A stretch of DNA of 41,345 nucleotides. Source: Methylibium rhizosphaerae (GTDB lineage Bacteria; Pseudomonadota; Gammaproteobacteria; Burkholderiales; Burkholderiaceae_C). A program made the translations under genes and the position numbers. The stretch covers positions 1 through 41,345 of the forward strand of contig NZ_SWAR01000045.1 in the NCBI RefSeq assembly GCF_006386545.1, read 5' to 3'. Positions 1 through 8,878 of this stretch are shown piece after piece (positions within the stretch are counted from its first letter, which is position 1; each line of letters opens with the position of its first letter). The notes under the pieces are model-generated. The model did not search any database. It was given only the letters and a program-made list of their open reading frames with translations, and had not been told where the DNA came from.

Positions 1-75
1 CCCGAACAGGACAGTGAAACGCCTCAGCGCCGATGATAGTGCGGATTCCCGTGTGAAAGTAGGACATCGTCAGGC
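1..75 (+). rRNA. rrf: 5S ribosomal RNA, 3' part (5' end outside window)
   Basis: The first 75 bases match the 3' portion of a proteobacterial 5S rRNA: the CCGAACAGG loop, the GTGAAACGCC segment, the GCGCCGATGATAGTGCGG helix region, and the closing ATCGTCAGGC end, in the usual order. The gene is read left to right, so the rest of the rRNA operon lies to the left of the window. The exact 3' end (about 73-76) is set by analogy with other betaproteobacterial 5S genes. An intrinsic terminator follows 11 bases later, which fits the end of an rRNA operon. Confidence 0.9.
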
Positions 76-86
76 TATTAACTCGC

Positions 87-117
87 AAAACGCCCGACCA
101 GCTGGTCGGGCGTTTTT
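87..117 (+). terminator. rRNA operon intrinsic terminator
   Basis: A perfect 22-bp palindrome at 91-112 (11-bp arms CGCCCGACCAG and CTGGTCGGGCG) is preceded by AAAA and followed by TTTTT. This is a textbook Rho-independent terminator and sits directly behind the 5S rRNA. The A-run on the left makes the stem longer and means it could also act in the opposite direction. Confidence 0.92.
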
Positions 118-151
118 GCTTTGCGCGGCACATTTTATTGCGCGCCGCTCC

Positions 152-173
152 AAAAGGCAGCCGCCCGGCTGCC
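152..173 (-). terminator. Intrinsic terminator of the hybrid kinase gene
   Basis: On the minus strand an 8-bp perfect stem (GGCAGCCG, loop GG, CGGCTGCC) is followed by TTTT. It begins about 64 bases past the stop codon of the leftward kinase gene, so it is well placed to end that transcription unit. Together with the rRNA terminator it separates the two convergent units. Confidence 0.75.
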
Positions 174-236
174 TCGCCGCCAGCCTTATCGAGTTCAAAC
201 TGCCAGCCCGCAACTGGGCTCCAAGAACAGCGGCTC

Positions 237-2984
237 TCAGCGCTGCCCGGGAGGGCGGACGGGCGCGATCCATCGTGCCAATGTGGAGAACATCTCGGCC
301 ACATTCAACGGCTTGCCGATGTAGTCGTTCATGCCGGCAGCCAGGGCCTTGTCACGGTCACCGACCATCGCATTGGCTGTCATCGCGATGATCGGTAGCT
401 CGCGCAGCCTGGGTTCGCGTCGCAGGATGGCCGTTGCGGCATAGCCGTCCAGCACGGGCATCTGGCAGTCCATCAGGACGACGTCGAAGGTCTCCCGGCC
501 CAGGATGTCGATCGCCTGCCGGCCGTCATCGGCCACCGCGACCTCGATGCCGGCCTCGGCCAACAGGGTGCAGGCCAGTTCCTGGTTGATGGGGTTGTCC
601 TCGACCAGCAGGATGCGAGCGCCGCGCAGGGCTGCCTGCGAGGTTTGCAGCCCCTCGTCGCGCACCTGTGCACGGACCTTGGATGGTTCGGGACGAGCGA
701 GCGCTGCGCAACAGGCGTTCAGCAGGCTCGCGGGCGTGACCGGCTTGCACAGCAGCGTGGAAACGTCGAGGCGGGTTTCGTCCAGTCGCCGCCGCAGGTC
801 GTCCAGACCGAAGGCGCTGACCATCAGCACCGCGGGTGCGGCTCGCCGCCACGGTGCGTGCTGGATCGCGCGCGCGCAATCCACCCCGTCCATTCCGGGC
901 ATCTTCCAGTCCAGCAGCGCCAGCGTGTAGGGGTCCCCGTGCGCGTCCTGTTCGGTCAGCTCCTTCAGGGCCTGCGCGCCGCTGGCGGCACCGTCGGCGC
1001 GCAGGCCCAATGCGCGCGCCATCGCGACGAGGATGTCGCGTGCCGTCGGGTTGTCGTCGACGATGAGCAGCCGGGTGCCCGGCAGGCTGTCGTGGGCGGA
1101 CTCGGCCGTGCCCGCCCCTTCGGCCTGCAACCCCAGCCGGACGCTGAAACTGAAGCTGCTGCCCCGCCCGGGTTGGCTGTCGACACGGATGTCCCCGCCC
1201 ATCATGGCCACCAAGCGGCGGCAGATCGCCAGGCCGAGCCCGGTTCCGCCATAACGGCGGCTGGTCGACATGTCTGCCTGGGTGAAGGGCTGGAAGAGTT
1301 GCCGCTGCTGCTCGGGGCTCATGCCGATGCCCGAATCGCGCACCTCGAAATGGAGCCGTGCCGTCGTCTCGTCCCGCTCGAGCAGGCCGACGCCGATGAC
1401 GATCTCCCCACGCTCGGTGAATTTGACGGCGTTGTTGCCGAGATTGAGCAGGATCTGTCCCAGTCGTGACGGGTCACCCACCAGCCGGGTCGGCACGCTC
1501 GGCGACGGATCGAAGATCAGCTCCAGGCCCTTCTCCTCCGCCTTCATGCCGATCAGGCTGGAGACGTTGTCCATGACGTCCGCGAGATCGAAGTCGATGT
1601 TCTCCATGTCGAGCTTGCCGGCTTCGATCTTGGAGAAGTCCAGGATGTCGTTGATGATCGCCAGCAGCGATTCGGCGGAGCGGTGCACCGTCTGGATATA
1701 GCGCTCTTGCCGCGCGTCCAGCGGGCCCTGCAGCGCGAGGTAGGACATGCCGATGATCGCGTTCATCGGCGTGCGGATCTCGTGGCTCATGCTGGCCAGG
1801 AACTCACCCTTTGCCCGCGAGGCCGCCTCGGCCGCCTCGCGGGCCTGGCGCTCCAGGCCCGCGCGCTTGCGCTCCGTCAGGTCGCGGCCGACCATCAGCA
1901 CGCTGGTCAACTCGCCCCCGGCGCCGAACTCCGGCGTCAGGCTGACCAGGCTGCACACGGGCTGGCCGCGGGCATCGGTCCATTCCAGTTCGAAGTCGAG
2001 CGCCTTGCCCTCATGCACGACGCTGGCCAGGCGCTCGCGCAGCGCGCTGCCCGCCGCTTCGCCGAGCATGCCCACCGGGTCGAGCGCGACCCGGTTCGCC
2101 GCCTCCCCGGTGGCGTGCGCAGCCAGCGCCGGATTGGCGTACAGGCACTGCATTGCAGGGTCGAATCGGGCGATCACGTCCGGCGAGTTCTCCACCAGGG
2201 TGCGGAACTGCCGTTCCTTCTGCTCCAGCGCGGCCTGCAGCTCCAGGCGCGCCGTCACGTCTCGCGAGACGGAAATCAGGTGCGCGGGCTGTCCTTCCCC
2301 CATGGACATCTTCGAGACCGACAGCTCGAACCAGCGGCGCCCCACCGGCGTGTCGATCGAGATGATGTTGCCGAGCGACAGTCCGGTCTCGTCGGCCTCG
2401 CGCAAGCCGGCCTTGCCGATGGCGGCACTCTCCGGGGACATCACCTCGTCCACCGTGCGCCCGATCAGGTTCTCCCGAGACGCCGCGAGGAGTTCAGGGT
2501 TCTTGGTCCAGGCGTTCAGGTAGCGGCCGTCGACGGTGGTCTCGAACAGCAGGTCCGGAAACGCGTCGATGATGCCCTGGGCGAATGCCAGGGTTCGCTT
2601 GAGCTCCTGTTCGACCGCCTTGCGCGACGTGATGTCACGCGCATAGTGGATCGTGATGCCTTCCCGGTCCTGCGCCTGCAGCGGTGCGCTCCAGGTCTCG
2701 AGCCAGCGTGTTTCACCGCGGCTGTCGATGTAGGCAACCTCGTTCAGCGCGCCCGTGCCCGCGGTGAGCGTCGAGCCGTCGCGCGCGGCGGGAAGGGCAC
2801 GCGGTGTTCCGTCAGGCGCGCGCGGTGCATCGTCGCGCAGCCATCGACTGAAGGGTTCGTTGCCGATCAGCAGCCGGCCTTGTTCGTCCTCGAGCCAGAC
2901 CGGAAACGGCAGGGCGTCGAGCAGCGCTCGCTGTATCGACGGGGACTGCGCGCCAGGCTCGTCAGGTGTTGTCTGGTTCGGCAT
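237..2984 (-). CDS. Soluble multi-PAS hybrid sensor histidine kinase with two receiver domains
   Basis: Predicted cytoplasmic two-component hybrid kinase of 915 residues from the ATG at 2984. A GTG at 3041 would add 19 residues and overlap the upstream gene; neither start has a clear ribosome site. No membrane segment is visible. Three PAS-like units (about residues 15-125, 135-250 and 260-375) precede a HisKA domain with [13 protein letters not shown] (phospho-acceptor His401), an HATPase domain with N-box [17 protein letters not shown] and GGTGLGLAI. Two receiver domains follow: [11 protein letters not shown] (Asp692) and [12 protein letters not shown] (Asp839), each with the conserved lysine (CKPV, GKPL). 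No Hpt domain is present, so a separate phosphotransfer partner is expected. The gene lies 31 bp behind a BMP-type binding protein gene on the same strand, which hints at a shared signal, although the kinase has no periplasmic part to touch that protein. The output target is not in the window. Confidence 0.93.
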   Translation of the reverse strand: MPNQTTPDEPGAQSPSIQRALLDALPFPVWLEDEQGRLLIGNEPFSRWLRDDAPRAPDGTPRALPAARDGSTLTAGTGALNEVAYIDSRGETRWLETWSAPLQAQDREGITIHYARDITSRKAVEQELKRTLAFAQGIIDAFPDLLFETTVDGRYLNAWTKNPELLAASRENLIGRTVDEVMSPESAAIGKAGLREADETGLSLGNIISIDTPVGRRWFELSVSKMSMGEGQPAHLISVSRDVTARLELQAALEQKERQFRTLVENSPDVIARFDPAMQCLYANPALAAHATGEAANRVALDPVGMLGEAAGSALRERLASVVHEGKALDFELEWTDARGQPVCSLVSLTPEFGAGGELTSVLMVGRDLTERKRAGLERQAREAAEAASRAKGEFLASMSHEIRTPMNAIIGMSYLALQGPLDARQERYIQTVHRSAESLLAIINDILDFSKIEAGKLDMENIDFDLADVMDNVSSLIGMKAEEKGLELIFDPSPSVPTRLVGDPSRLGQILLNLGNNAVKFTERGEIVIGVGLLERDETTARLHFEVRDSGIGMSPEQQRQLFQPFTQADMSTSRRYGGTGLGLAICRRLVAMMGGDIRVDSQPGRGSSFSFSVRLGLQAEGAGTAESAHDSLPGTRLLIVDDNPTARDILVAMARALGLRADGAASGAQALKELTEQDAHGDPYTLALLDWKMPGMDGVDCARAIQHAPWRRAAPAVLMVSAFGLDDLRRRLDETRLDVSTLLCKPVTPASLLNACCAALARPEPSKVRAQVRDEGLQTSQAALRGARILLVEDNPINQELACTLLAEAGIEVAVADDGRQAIDILGRETFDVVLMDCQMPVLDGYAATAILRREPRLRELPIIAMTANAMVGDRDKALAAGMNDYIGKPLNVAEMFSTLARWIAPVRPPGQR

Positions 2985-3015
2985 GTCGTTGAATTCGGCG
3001 CCAGAGCCGTCGCGA

Positions 3016-4101
3016 TCAGGAGGGCAATTGTCCCTCGACACCCTTGACGTAGAAAGACATGCGGCGCAGGAAGGCGTCGTCGGCCAGCTGTCGCGGGTCC
3101 AGGACCTGTCGGCCCCGGTTGTCCGTCAGCGGCCCCCGCCAGATGTCGAAGCTGCCCGTGCGCAGGCCATGGCGCACCTCGTCGACGCGCATGCGCAAGG
3201 CCGCCGGAACACTTGCGGGCACGCCGACCAGATCGACCGCGCCTTCCCTCATGCCCCACCAGGACTGGCCCGTGCTCCAGCGTTGCTCGAGCACATCGCG
3301 CACGGCCTTTGTGCAGTAGGGCGCCCAGTGGTAGACGATCGAGCCCAGATGCGCCTTGCGTGCGAAGTTGCCCATGTCGCTGGCCAGGCCGAAGCCCAGC
3401 TTGCCGCTGCGCTCGGCCACTTCCAGCGCTGCGGGCGAGTCCGTGGTCTGCATCAGGATGTCGGCCCCCAGGTTGATCAGGCTCTGCGCGGCTTCGGTTT
3501 CGCGCGGCGGGTTGAACCATTCGTTGACCCAGACGACGCGGGTGCGCGCCGCCGGGTTGACCGACAGGGCGCCCAGCGTGAAGGCATTGATGCTGAGCAA
3601 GACCGCCGGCAACGGCAGCGCGCCGACCACGCCGAGCACGCCGCTGCGCGTGAGGCCGCCGGCCACCATGCCGGCCAGATAGGCCGGCTCGTAGGCGCGC
3701 GCGTCGTAGGTGCGCAGGTTGGGCGCGGTCTTGTAGCCTGTAGCGTGTTCGAAGCGCACCTGGGGGTGCTCGGCAGCGACGCGAAGCAGCGCATCCATGT
3801 AGCCGAACGAGGTCGCAAAGACCAGCTGGTTGCCTTGCTCCACCAGGTCGCGCAGTACGCGCTCGGCGTCGCCGCCTTCGCGCACCGACGCCACCGTCGT
3901 GACGCGGATTCGATTGCCGAAGCTGGCTTCGAGTGTCTGGCGCGCGCTGTCGTGCGCGAAGGTCCAGCCCGCCTCACCAACAGGGCCGACATAGACGAAG
4001 GCGACCTGCAAGGGCTTTTGAGCTGCAGATGGCAGGGGCCAGGCCGCGCAGCAGAAGGCGGCCAGCAGCCGGCGGCGGTGGATCAGCAGGTCAGCGTCCA
4101 T
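3016..4101 (-). CDS. BMP/Med-family periplasmic substrate-binding protein
   Basis: Predicted 361-residue binding protein of the basic membrane protein (BmpA/PnrA/Med) family, whose members bind nucleosides or similar small ligands for ABC uptake or for sensing. The ATG at 4101 has a GGAG sequence about ten bases upstream and opens a twin-arginine-like signal peptide (HRRRLLAAF, then a hydrophobic stretch ending PSAAQ). The mature start [20 protein letters not shown] and later [20 protein letters not shown] and [12 protein letters not shown]-like segments are typical of the family. No permease or ATPase gene of a BMP-type transporter is next to it; instead the hybrid kinase follows immediately. 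It may therefore serve as a ligand-binding partner in a signalling unit or feed a transporter encoded elsewhere. The ligand cannot be predicted. Confidence 0.85.
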   Translation of the reverse strand: MDADLLIHRRRLLAAFCCAAWPLPSAAQKPLQVAFVYVGPVGEAGWTFAHDSARQTLEASFGNRIRVTTVASVREGGDAERVLRDLVEQGNQLVFATSFGYMDALLRVAAEHPQVRFEHATGYKTAPNLRTYDARAYEPAYLAGMVAGGLTRSGVLGVVGALPLPAVLLSINAFTLGALSVNPAARTRVVWVNEWFNPPRETEAAQSLINLGADILMQTTDSPAALEVAERSGKLGFGLASDMGNFARKAHLGSIVYHWAPYCTKAVRDVLEQRWSTGQSWWGMREGAVDLVGVPASVPAALRMRVDEVRHGLRTGSFDIWRGPLTDNRGRQVLDPRQLADDAFLRRMSFYVKGVEGQLPS

Positions 4102-4527
4102 GGGTTCCGCTCCGATGCGGCCGCTGTCGGCGCTGGCACCGTACGGCGCAAGCGCCGCACGGTCCGCGAGCCAGGTCGTTGTGTAGCGGCCAGGTTGCAA
4201 GATGTCAGGCATGCGGCCGGCCCCCACTCAGCCCGGACTCCGCCCCCGTCTGAACTCTACCTCCTGCGCATGCCCGGCAGCCCTTGCGCGCCGGCCGCGT
4301 CGCTGCCTGGTGGCAGGATTCCACAAGGCGCGCCGGCACGATCGTATCGGCCTGCCGAAAACCACCGCCAGCTCCAGCGCCTGTGCCCCGTGCAATGGTG
4401 GTAGCCGCGAGTCGCCAGGGACGGCCCTTGGCCGCGTCCCCAGGCCGCTGCGGGCCATGACTGCTTTCGCCAATGCCCTCGGCGTTTCAGCCATCGGCAA
4501 GTGCGTGCCGCGTTCCTACACTGTGGC
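4102..4527. other. Divergent intergenic region, no gene seen
   Basis: This 426-base stretch separates the leftward binding-protein/kinase pair from the rightward catabolic island, so it should carry promoters for both. Reading frames here show no recognisable protein and no convincing ribosome site. Besides the inverted repeat at 4138-4163, a TACACT hexamer at 4517-4522 lies only five bases from the GTG start at 4528 and could be a -10 element for a nearly leaderless transcript, but no good -35 is visible. Confidence 0.5.
4138..4163. repeat. Inverted repeat upstream of the binding protein gene
   Basis: Twelve-base arms (ACCGTACGGCGC and GCGCCGCACGGT, one mismatch) flank an AA loop. It starts 37 bases upstream of the binding-protein start codon, so it could be an operator or a hairpin in the leader of that leftward message. 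Function is inferred from position only. Confidence 0.4.
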
Positions 4528-5715
4528 GTGTCCAAGCCAACCCTGTCGCCCTCCGCCGCGCCGCTTGCCGGTATCAAAGTGCTCGACTTCACCCGCCTGG
4601 TGCCGGGGCCGGTGTGCACGCTTCACCTGGCCGACCTCGGCGCCGACGTCGTCAAGATCGAGGACACCGGCGCCGGCGACCATGCTCCGCCTGCGTTGCG
4701 TGCCATCCTCAACCGCAACAAGCGCGGGCTGCGGCTGGACCTGAAGCAGCCCGAAGGCGTAGAGGCGCTGCTGGCGCTGGCGCGCCGTGCCGACGTGCTG
4801 GTCGAGGGCTTCCGCCCGGGCGTGATGGAACGCCTGGGGGTTGGCTATGACGCGGTGGCGCGCGTGAACCCGCGCATCGTCTACTGCAGCCTGACCGGCT
4901 ACGGGCAGACCGGCCCGTACCGCGACCGCCCGGGCCACGACCTGAACTACTGCGCCGACGCCGGCGTCGCCCACCAGCTCGGCAGCGATGCCGGCACACC
5001 CGCGCTGTCGAACCTGCCCATCGCCGACCTGATGGGCGGCGCGCTGACTGCTGCGATGGGCATCCTCGCCGCGCTGTTCGACGCCGCCCGCAGCGGCCGC
5101 GGCCGCCATGTCGACATCGCGATGGCCGACGGCGCGCTGGCGCATGCGGTCATGCCGTTCGCAACGCTGTCGACGCGGGGTGCGGTGTGTCCTCCGGGAG
5201 GCGACACGCTGACCGGCGGCCTTGCCTGCTACGCGGTCTACCGCACGGCGGATGCGCGCTTCGTCGCGCTGGGTGCGCTCGAGCGCAAGTTCTGGAACGC
5301 CCTGTGCGACCTGCTCGGGCGGCCCGATCTGAAGCCGCTGCATCGCACCGGCGATGCGAGCGTCGAACAGCGCCTGCGCGCCGAACTCGGCGCCATCTTC
5401 GCCTCGCGCCCGCTTGCTCACTGGGAATCGCTCGACGGCGCTGCCGCGGCCTGCCTGACGCCCGTTCGTACGCTGGACGAGGCCGTGGCCGATCCGCACT
5501 ACGCCGCGCGCCGCATGGTGCACGAGAGCGTGCATCCGGCCTATGGCCGCGTCGTGCAGCCGGCCTGCCCGGTCAAGCTGAGTGGATTCGAGTTCAGCCT
5601 GCGCCGACCGGCGCCGCTGCCCGGCCAGCACAGCGCCGAGGTGCTGGCCGAGGCGGGCATCGATCCGGAGACGATCGAGCGCTGGCTTGGGAAGCGGGTG
5701 GTCAGCTCGTCGTAG
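4528..5715 (+). CDS. CaiB/BaiF-fold enzyme, alpha-methylacyl-CoA racemase-like
   Basis: A 395-residue class III CoA-transferase-fold protein. The N-terminal nucleotide-type fold has GIKVLDFTRLVPGP and LADLGADVVKIE. The motif GHDLNY places His137 and PIADLMGG places Asp167, thirty residues apart. This is the same pair and spacing as His126/Asp156 of the characterised mycobacterial alpha-methylacyl-CoA racemase, so racemisation of 2-methyl-branched acyl-CoA is more likely than CoA transfer. RSGRGRHVDIAMADG in the C-terminal linker is also typical. Start choice: GTG at 4528; an in-frame GTG at 4501 would add nine residues with no support. It heads the rightward island and is followed after ten bases by an AraC gene. 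The racemase role is inferred from motif pattern. Confidence 0.85.
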   Translation: MSKPTLSPSAAPLAGIKVLDFTRLVPGPVCTLHLADLGADVVKIEDTGAGDHAPPALRAILNRNKRGLRLDLKQPEGVEALLALARRADVLVEGFRPGVMERLGVGYDAVARVNPRIVYCSLTGYGQTGPYRDRPGHDLNYCADAGVAHQLGSDAGTPALSNLPIADLMGGALTAAMGILAALFDAARSGRGRHVDIAMADGALAHAVMPFATLSTRGAVCPPGGDTLTGGLACYAVYRTADARFVALGALERKFWNALCDLLGRPDLKPLHRTGDASVEQRLRAELGAIFASRPLAHWESLDGAAAACLTPVRTLDEAVADPHYAARRMVHESVHPAYGRVVQPACPVKLSGFEFSLRRPAPLPGQHSAEVLAEAGIDPETIERWLGKRVVSSS

Positions 5716-5725
5716 CATCGGCGGC

Positions 5726-6739
5726 GTGACACAGACGCACCACACGATCGCGGTCCATCACGTGCGCCAGGCGCTGCTCGGCGCCGTGCGCCTGGGGCTG
5801 GCCGACGAGCCGCTGCTGGAGCGTGCCGGCATCGCGCCCGCGCTGCTCGCGTCGCCGCAGGCGCGCGTGTCGCAGATGCAGTTCGCCAGCCTGCTGCGCA
5901 TCGTGCGCCACGCCACGCGCGACGAGTTGTGGGGCCTGCTGTCGCGGCCTGTGCCGCTGGGCACGTTCACCGAGAACTGCCGCCGGCTGATCCACTGCCT
6001 GACGCTGGACGAAGCCATGCGGGCCGGCTTTCGCCACTGGCACGGCGTGCTGCCCGACTTCGTGCCGCGGCTGCGCGTGCACGACGGCGCGGCGCACGTC
6101 ACACTGCCCGCGCGCGTGGCGCCGAATCCGCGCCTCGTCTTCGCGCAACGCACGTTCCTGTTCTTCAGCATCGGGCTGGCGTCGTGGCTGGTCGGGCGGA
6201 TGATCCCGCTGCAAGGGGTCACCTACCGCGGCCCCCCGCCGCCGCCGGCCGGCGCCGAGATCGGACGTGCGTTCCGCGCCAGCGTGGCGTACGAAGCGCC
6301 GCACTTCGGCTACTCGTTCGAAGCCCGCTGGCTCGCGCTGCCGGTGGTGCAGAACGCGCAGAGCCTGGCCGAGTTCCTGCAACGCGCGCCGGCTGACCTG
6401 CTGGTGCGCTACCGCGACCAGTCGAACCTGACCGACCGCATCCGCCGCCTGCTGCGCGCCCACCTCAAGGGCGAGCTGCCTTCGCTCGAAGACGTGGGCC
6501 GCACGCTGGCGATGACGCCGCAGACCTTGCGCCGCCGCCTGCGCGAGGAAGGCCAGGGCTTCCAGGCGCTGAAGGACGACCTGCGGCGCGACGCGGCGAT
6601 CGAGTACCTGGCGCGCCCCGACCTCACGCTGGTGGACATCGCCGAGCAGCTCGGCTTCTCGGAGGCGAGCACGTTCCACCGCGCGTTCAAGAAGTGGACC
6701 GGCGTCGCGCCGGGCGAATACAGGCACCGCCAGCGCTGA
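5726..6739 (+). CDS. AraC-family transcriptional regulator (arabinose-binding-like N-domain)
   Basis: A 337-residue regulator of the type with a long N-terminal ligand domain (PF12625-like: LASPQARVSQMQFASLLRIV, PLGTFTENCR, HWHGVLPDFVPRL) and a C-terminal pair of AraC helix-turn-helix motifs (LEDVGRTLAMTPQTLRRRL and LVDIAEQLGFSEASTFHRAF, then KKWTGVAPGEYR). The GTG at 5726 is the natural start: it lies ten bases after the preceding stop, and protein similarity begins there. Regulators of this group often control catabolism of aromatic or fatty acids and respond to a pathway acyl compound. Given its place at the front of the island it is the most likely local activator. Its binding sites were not identified. 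Confidence 0.9.
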   Translation: MTQTHHTIAVHHVRQALLGAVRLGLADEPLLERAGIAPALLASPQARVSQMQFASLLRIVRHATRDELWGLLSRPVPLGTFTENCRRLIHCLTLDEAMRAGFRHWHGVLPDFVPRLRVHDGAAHVTLPARVAPNPRLVFAQRTFLFFSIGLASWLVGRMIPLQGVTYRGPPPPPAGAEIGRAFRASVAYEAPHFGYSFEARWLALPVVQNAQSLAEFLQRAPADLLVRYRDQSNLTDRIRRLLRAHLKGELPSLEDVGRTLAMTPQTLRRRLREEGQGFQALKDDLRRDAAIEYLARPDLTLVDIAEQLGFSEASTFHRAFKKWTGVAPGEYRHRQR

Positions 6740-6826
6740 TCGACAGTCAGCGCCGGCGCTGAGCGAATCGGCCAAGCCGATTGGCAGCCGCCGCCATTGG
6801 GGACACGCGCACCGCGGCGCATCCTC

Positions 6827-8023
6827 ATGGCCATGATGAAGCGAAACATCCACGTCGTCGGGGTCGGCATGATCCCGTTCACCAAGCCCGGCGCGAGCGA
6901 TCCCTATCCGGTGATGGGCGCCCGCGCCGCCCGCGCCGCGCTCGACGATGCCGGCATCGACTACGCGCGCGTGCAGCAGGCCTACGTCGGCTACGTCTAC
7001 GGCGACTCCACCGCCGGCCAGGCGGCCGTGTACGGCCTGGGTCTCTCCGGCATTCCGGTGTTCAACATCAACAACAACTGCGCCACCGGATCGAGCGCGC
7101 TCTTCCTTGCCCGCCAGGCGGTCGAGAGCGGCGCCGTCGAGTGCGCACTGGCGCTCGGCTTCGAGCAGATGACCCCGGGTGCGCTGAAGAGCGCCTTCGA
7201 CGACCGGCCGTCGCCGCTGGCGCGCTTCGCCGAGACGATGGGCACGCTGCAGGACTGGCAGGACGGCGCGCCGCGCGCAGCGCAGTTCTTCGGCGGCGCG
7301 GGGCGCGCCTACATGGCCGAGCACGGCATCCGGCGCGACACCTTCGCGCGCATCTCGGTGAAGGCGCGCCAGCACGCGGCGCGCAACCCGTTCGCGGTGT
7401 TCCGCAACACCGTCACGCTCGACGAGGTGCTTGCCGCGCCGGCGGTGTTCGACCCGCTGACCCGCCTGCAGTGCTGCCCGCCGACCTGCGGCGCCGCGGC
7501 GGCGGTGCTGTGCTCGGAGGCCTTCGCCAAGAAGCACGGCCTGGACCTGAGCGTGCGCATCGCCGCGCAGGCGATGACCACCGACACCGCCAGCACCTTC
7601 GACGGTGGCGACATGCGCCGCGTGGTCGGCTACGACATGGCGCGTGCCGCCGCCGACGCCATCTACGAGGCGGCCGGCATCGGCCCCGAGAGCATCGACG
7701 TCGTCGAACTGCACGACTGCTTCACCGCCAACGAACTCATCAGCTACGAAGCGCTGCGGCTCACGCCCGAAGGCACGGCCGAGAAGTTCATCGTCGACGG
7801 CGACAACACCTACGGTGGACGCGTCGTCACCAACCCTTCCGGCGGCCTGCTCTCCAAGGGCCACCCGCTCGGCGCCACCGGGCTAGCACAGTGCACGGAG
7901 CTGGTGTGGCAGCTGCGTGGCCAGGCCGAGCAGCGGCAGGTGGAAGGCGCTCGGCTCGCGCTGCAGCACAACCTGGGGCTGGGCGGCGCCTGCGTCGTCA
8001 CCCTGTACGAGCGGGTGCAGTGA
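6827..8023 (+). CDS. SCP-x-type thiolase (acyl-CoA thiolase, active-site Cys present)
   Basis: A 398-residue thiolase-superfamily protein of the sterol-carrier-protein-x/lipid-transfer type. The nucleophile is Cys85 in NNNCATGSSAL; the HDCFTANE and SKGHPLGATG motifs supply the other catalytic histidines. It should carry out thiolytic cleavage of a 3-ketoacyl-CoA, often a 2-methyl-branched one in this group. The first of three nearby ATG codons (6827, 6833, 6836) is used; the ribosome site is weak. An 87-base gap after the AraC gene may contain a promoter. Its stop overlaps the next start (TGATG), the beginning of a chain of coupled genes. It contrasts with the second thiolase-like gene of the island, which lacks the cysteine. 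Confidence 0.9.
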   Translation: MAMMKRNIHVVGVGMIPFTKPGASDPYPVMGARAARAALDDAGIDYARVQQAYVGYVYGDSTAGQAAVYGLGLSGIPVFNINNNCATGSSALFLARQAVESGAVECALALGFEQMTPGALKSAFDDRPSPLARFAETMGTLQDWQDGAPRAAQFFGGAGRAYMAEHGIRRDTFARISVKARQHAARNPFAVFRNTVTLDEVLAAPAVFDPLTRLQCCPPTCGAAAAVLCSEAFAKKHGLDLSVRIAAQAMTTDTASTFDGGDMRRVVGYDMARAAADAIYEAAGIGPESIDVVELHDCFTANELISYEALRLTPEGTAEKFIVDGDNTYGGRVVTNPSGGLLSKGHPLGATGLAQCTELVWQLRGQAEQRQVEGARLALQHNLGLGGACVVTLYERVQ

Positions 8024-8475
8024 TGGCGGCGCGCATCGATCGCCGCCACATCGGCCACGTGCTGCCGCGCTTCACGGCGGCGGTGGAGGCCGGGCGCCTG
8101 CGTTTCTTCGCCAAGGCGACCGGGCAGCGCGACCCGGTCTACGTCGACGAGGCGGCAGCGCGCGACGCCGGCCATCCCGGGCTGCCGGTGCCGCCGACCT
8201 TCCTCTTCTGCCTGGAGATGGAGCAGCCGAACCCGGCCGCGATGCGCGAGCTGCTGGGCATCGACTACCGCAGCATCCTGCACGGCGAGCAGCACTTCGA
8301 GTACCACACGATGGCCTATGCCGGCGACCGCCTGAGCTTCGAGCCGCGCATCGCCGACATCTACGACAAGAAGGGCGGCGCGCTCGAGTTCGTGTTGCGC
8401 GAAACCGCCGTGTCGAACCAGCGCGGTGAGGCCGTGGCGGCGCTGCGCACGCTGACGGTGGTGCGCCATGGCTGA
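8023..8475 (+). CDS. FAS1-like dehydratase-domain hydratase subunit
   Basis: A 150-residue hot-dog protein resembling the N-terminal MaoC half (FAS1-like dehydratase domain): GRLRFFAKATGQRDPVYVDE, then GLPVPPTFLFCLEME and ILHGEQHFEYH. Proteins of this size usually pair with a second MaoC subunit to form an R-specific enoyl-CoA hydratase; such a partner is encoded by the next, overlapping gene. The ATG overlaps the thiolase stop as TGATG. Alone it lacks the full hydratase-2 signature, supporting a heteromeric enzyme. The role, hydration of a trans-2-enoyl-CoA, is inferred from family and pairing. Confidence 0.85.
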   Translation: MAARIDRRHIGHVLPRFTAAVEAGRLRFFAKATGQRDPVYVDEAAARDAGHPGLPVPPTFLFCLEMEQPNPAAMRELLGIDYRSILHGEQHFEYHTMAYAGDRLSFEPRIADIYDKKGGALEFVLRETAVSNQRGEAVAALRTLTVVRHG

Positions 8476-8878
8476 TCCGCGTTACGACACCGTGCAGGTC
8501 GGCGACACGCTGCCGGCGTTCGAATCCGAGCCGATCTCGCGCCTGGCGCTGGCGCTGTACTGCGGCGCCTCCGGCGACCACAACCCGATCCACGTCGACC
8601 TCGACTTCGCGCGCAGCGCCGGCCAGGAAGACGTGTTTGCCCACGGCATGCTGGGCATGGCCTACCTCGGGCACGTGCTGACCGGCTGGGTGCCGCAGCG
8701 TGCCATCCGTTCGTTCGGCACCCGCTTCGTCGCCATCACCCACGTCGGCGACCGCATCGCCTGTCGCGGCACGGTGGCGGAGAAGCTTGACGGCCGGCGC
8801 GTGCGCATCGAGCTGACGGCCGTCGACCAGAGCGGCATCGTCAAGCTCTCGGGCGAAGCGATCGTCGAGCTCGCATGA
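8468..8878 (+). CDS. MaoC-type enoyl-CoA hydratase subunit
   Basis: A 136-residue hot-dog protein carrying the hydratase-2 signature: YCGASGDHNPIHVDLDFA followed by the HGMLGMAYLG stretch, which supplies the catalytic Asp and His. It begins eight bases inside the preceding FAS1-like gene and ends by sharing ATGA with the following acyl-CoA dehydrogenase gene. The pair of small hydratase subunits recalls the heteromeric ChsH1/ChsH2 type hydratases of steroid side-chain breakdown, where bulky substrates need a half-open active site. That comparison is an inference from architecture, not a substrate assignment. Confidence 0.88.
   Translation: MADPRYDTVQVGDTLPAFESEPISRLALALYCGASGDHNPIHVDLDFARSAGQEDVFAHGMLGMAYLGHVLTGWVPQRAIRSFGTRFVAITHVGDRIACRGTVAEKLDGRRVRIELTAVDQSGIVKLSGEAIVELA

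Noticed and set aside
2755-4404. 549-codon plus-strand open frame
   Set aside because: It is antisense to the binding-protein gene and the start of the kinase gene, both clearly real, and has no recognisable domain.
5702-7864. 720-codon open frame on the minus strand
   Set aside because: It lies antisense to the AraC and thiolase genes, its translation is low-complexity Arg/Ala/Gln/His-rich, and it has no domain. It is a by-product of GC-rich third positions.
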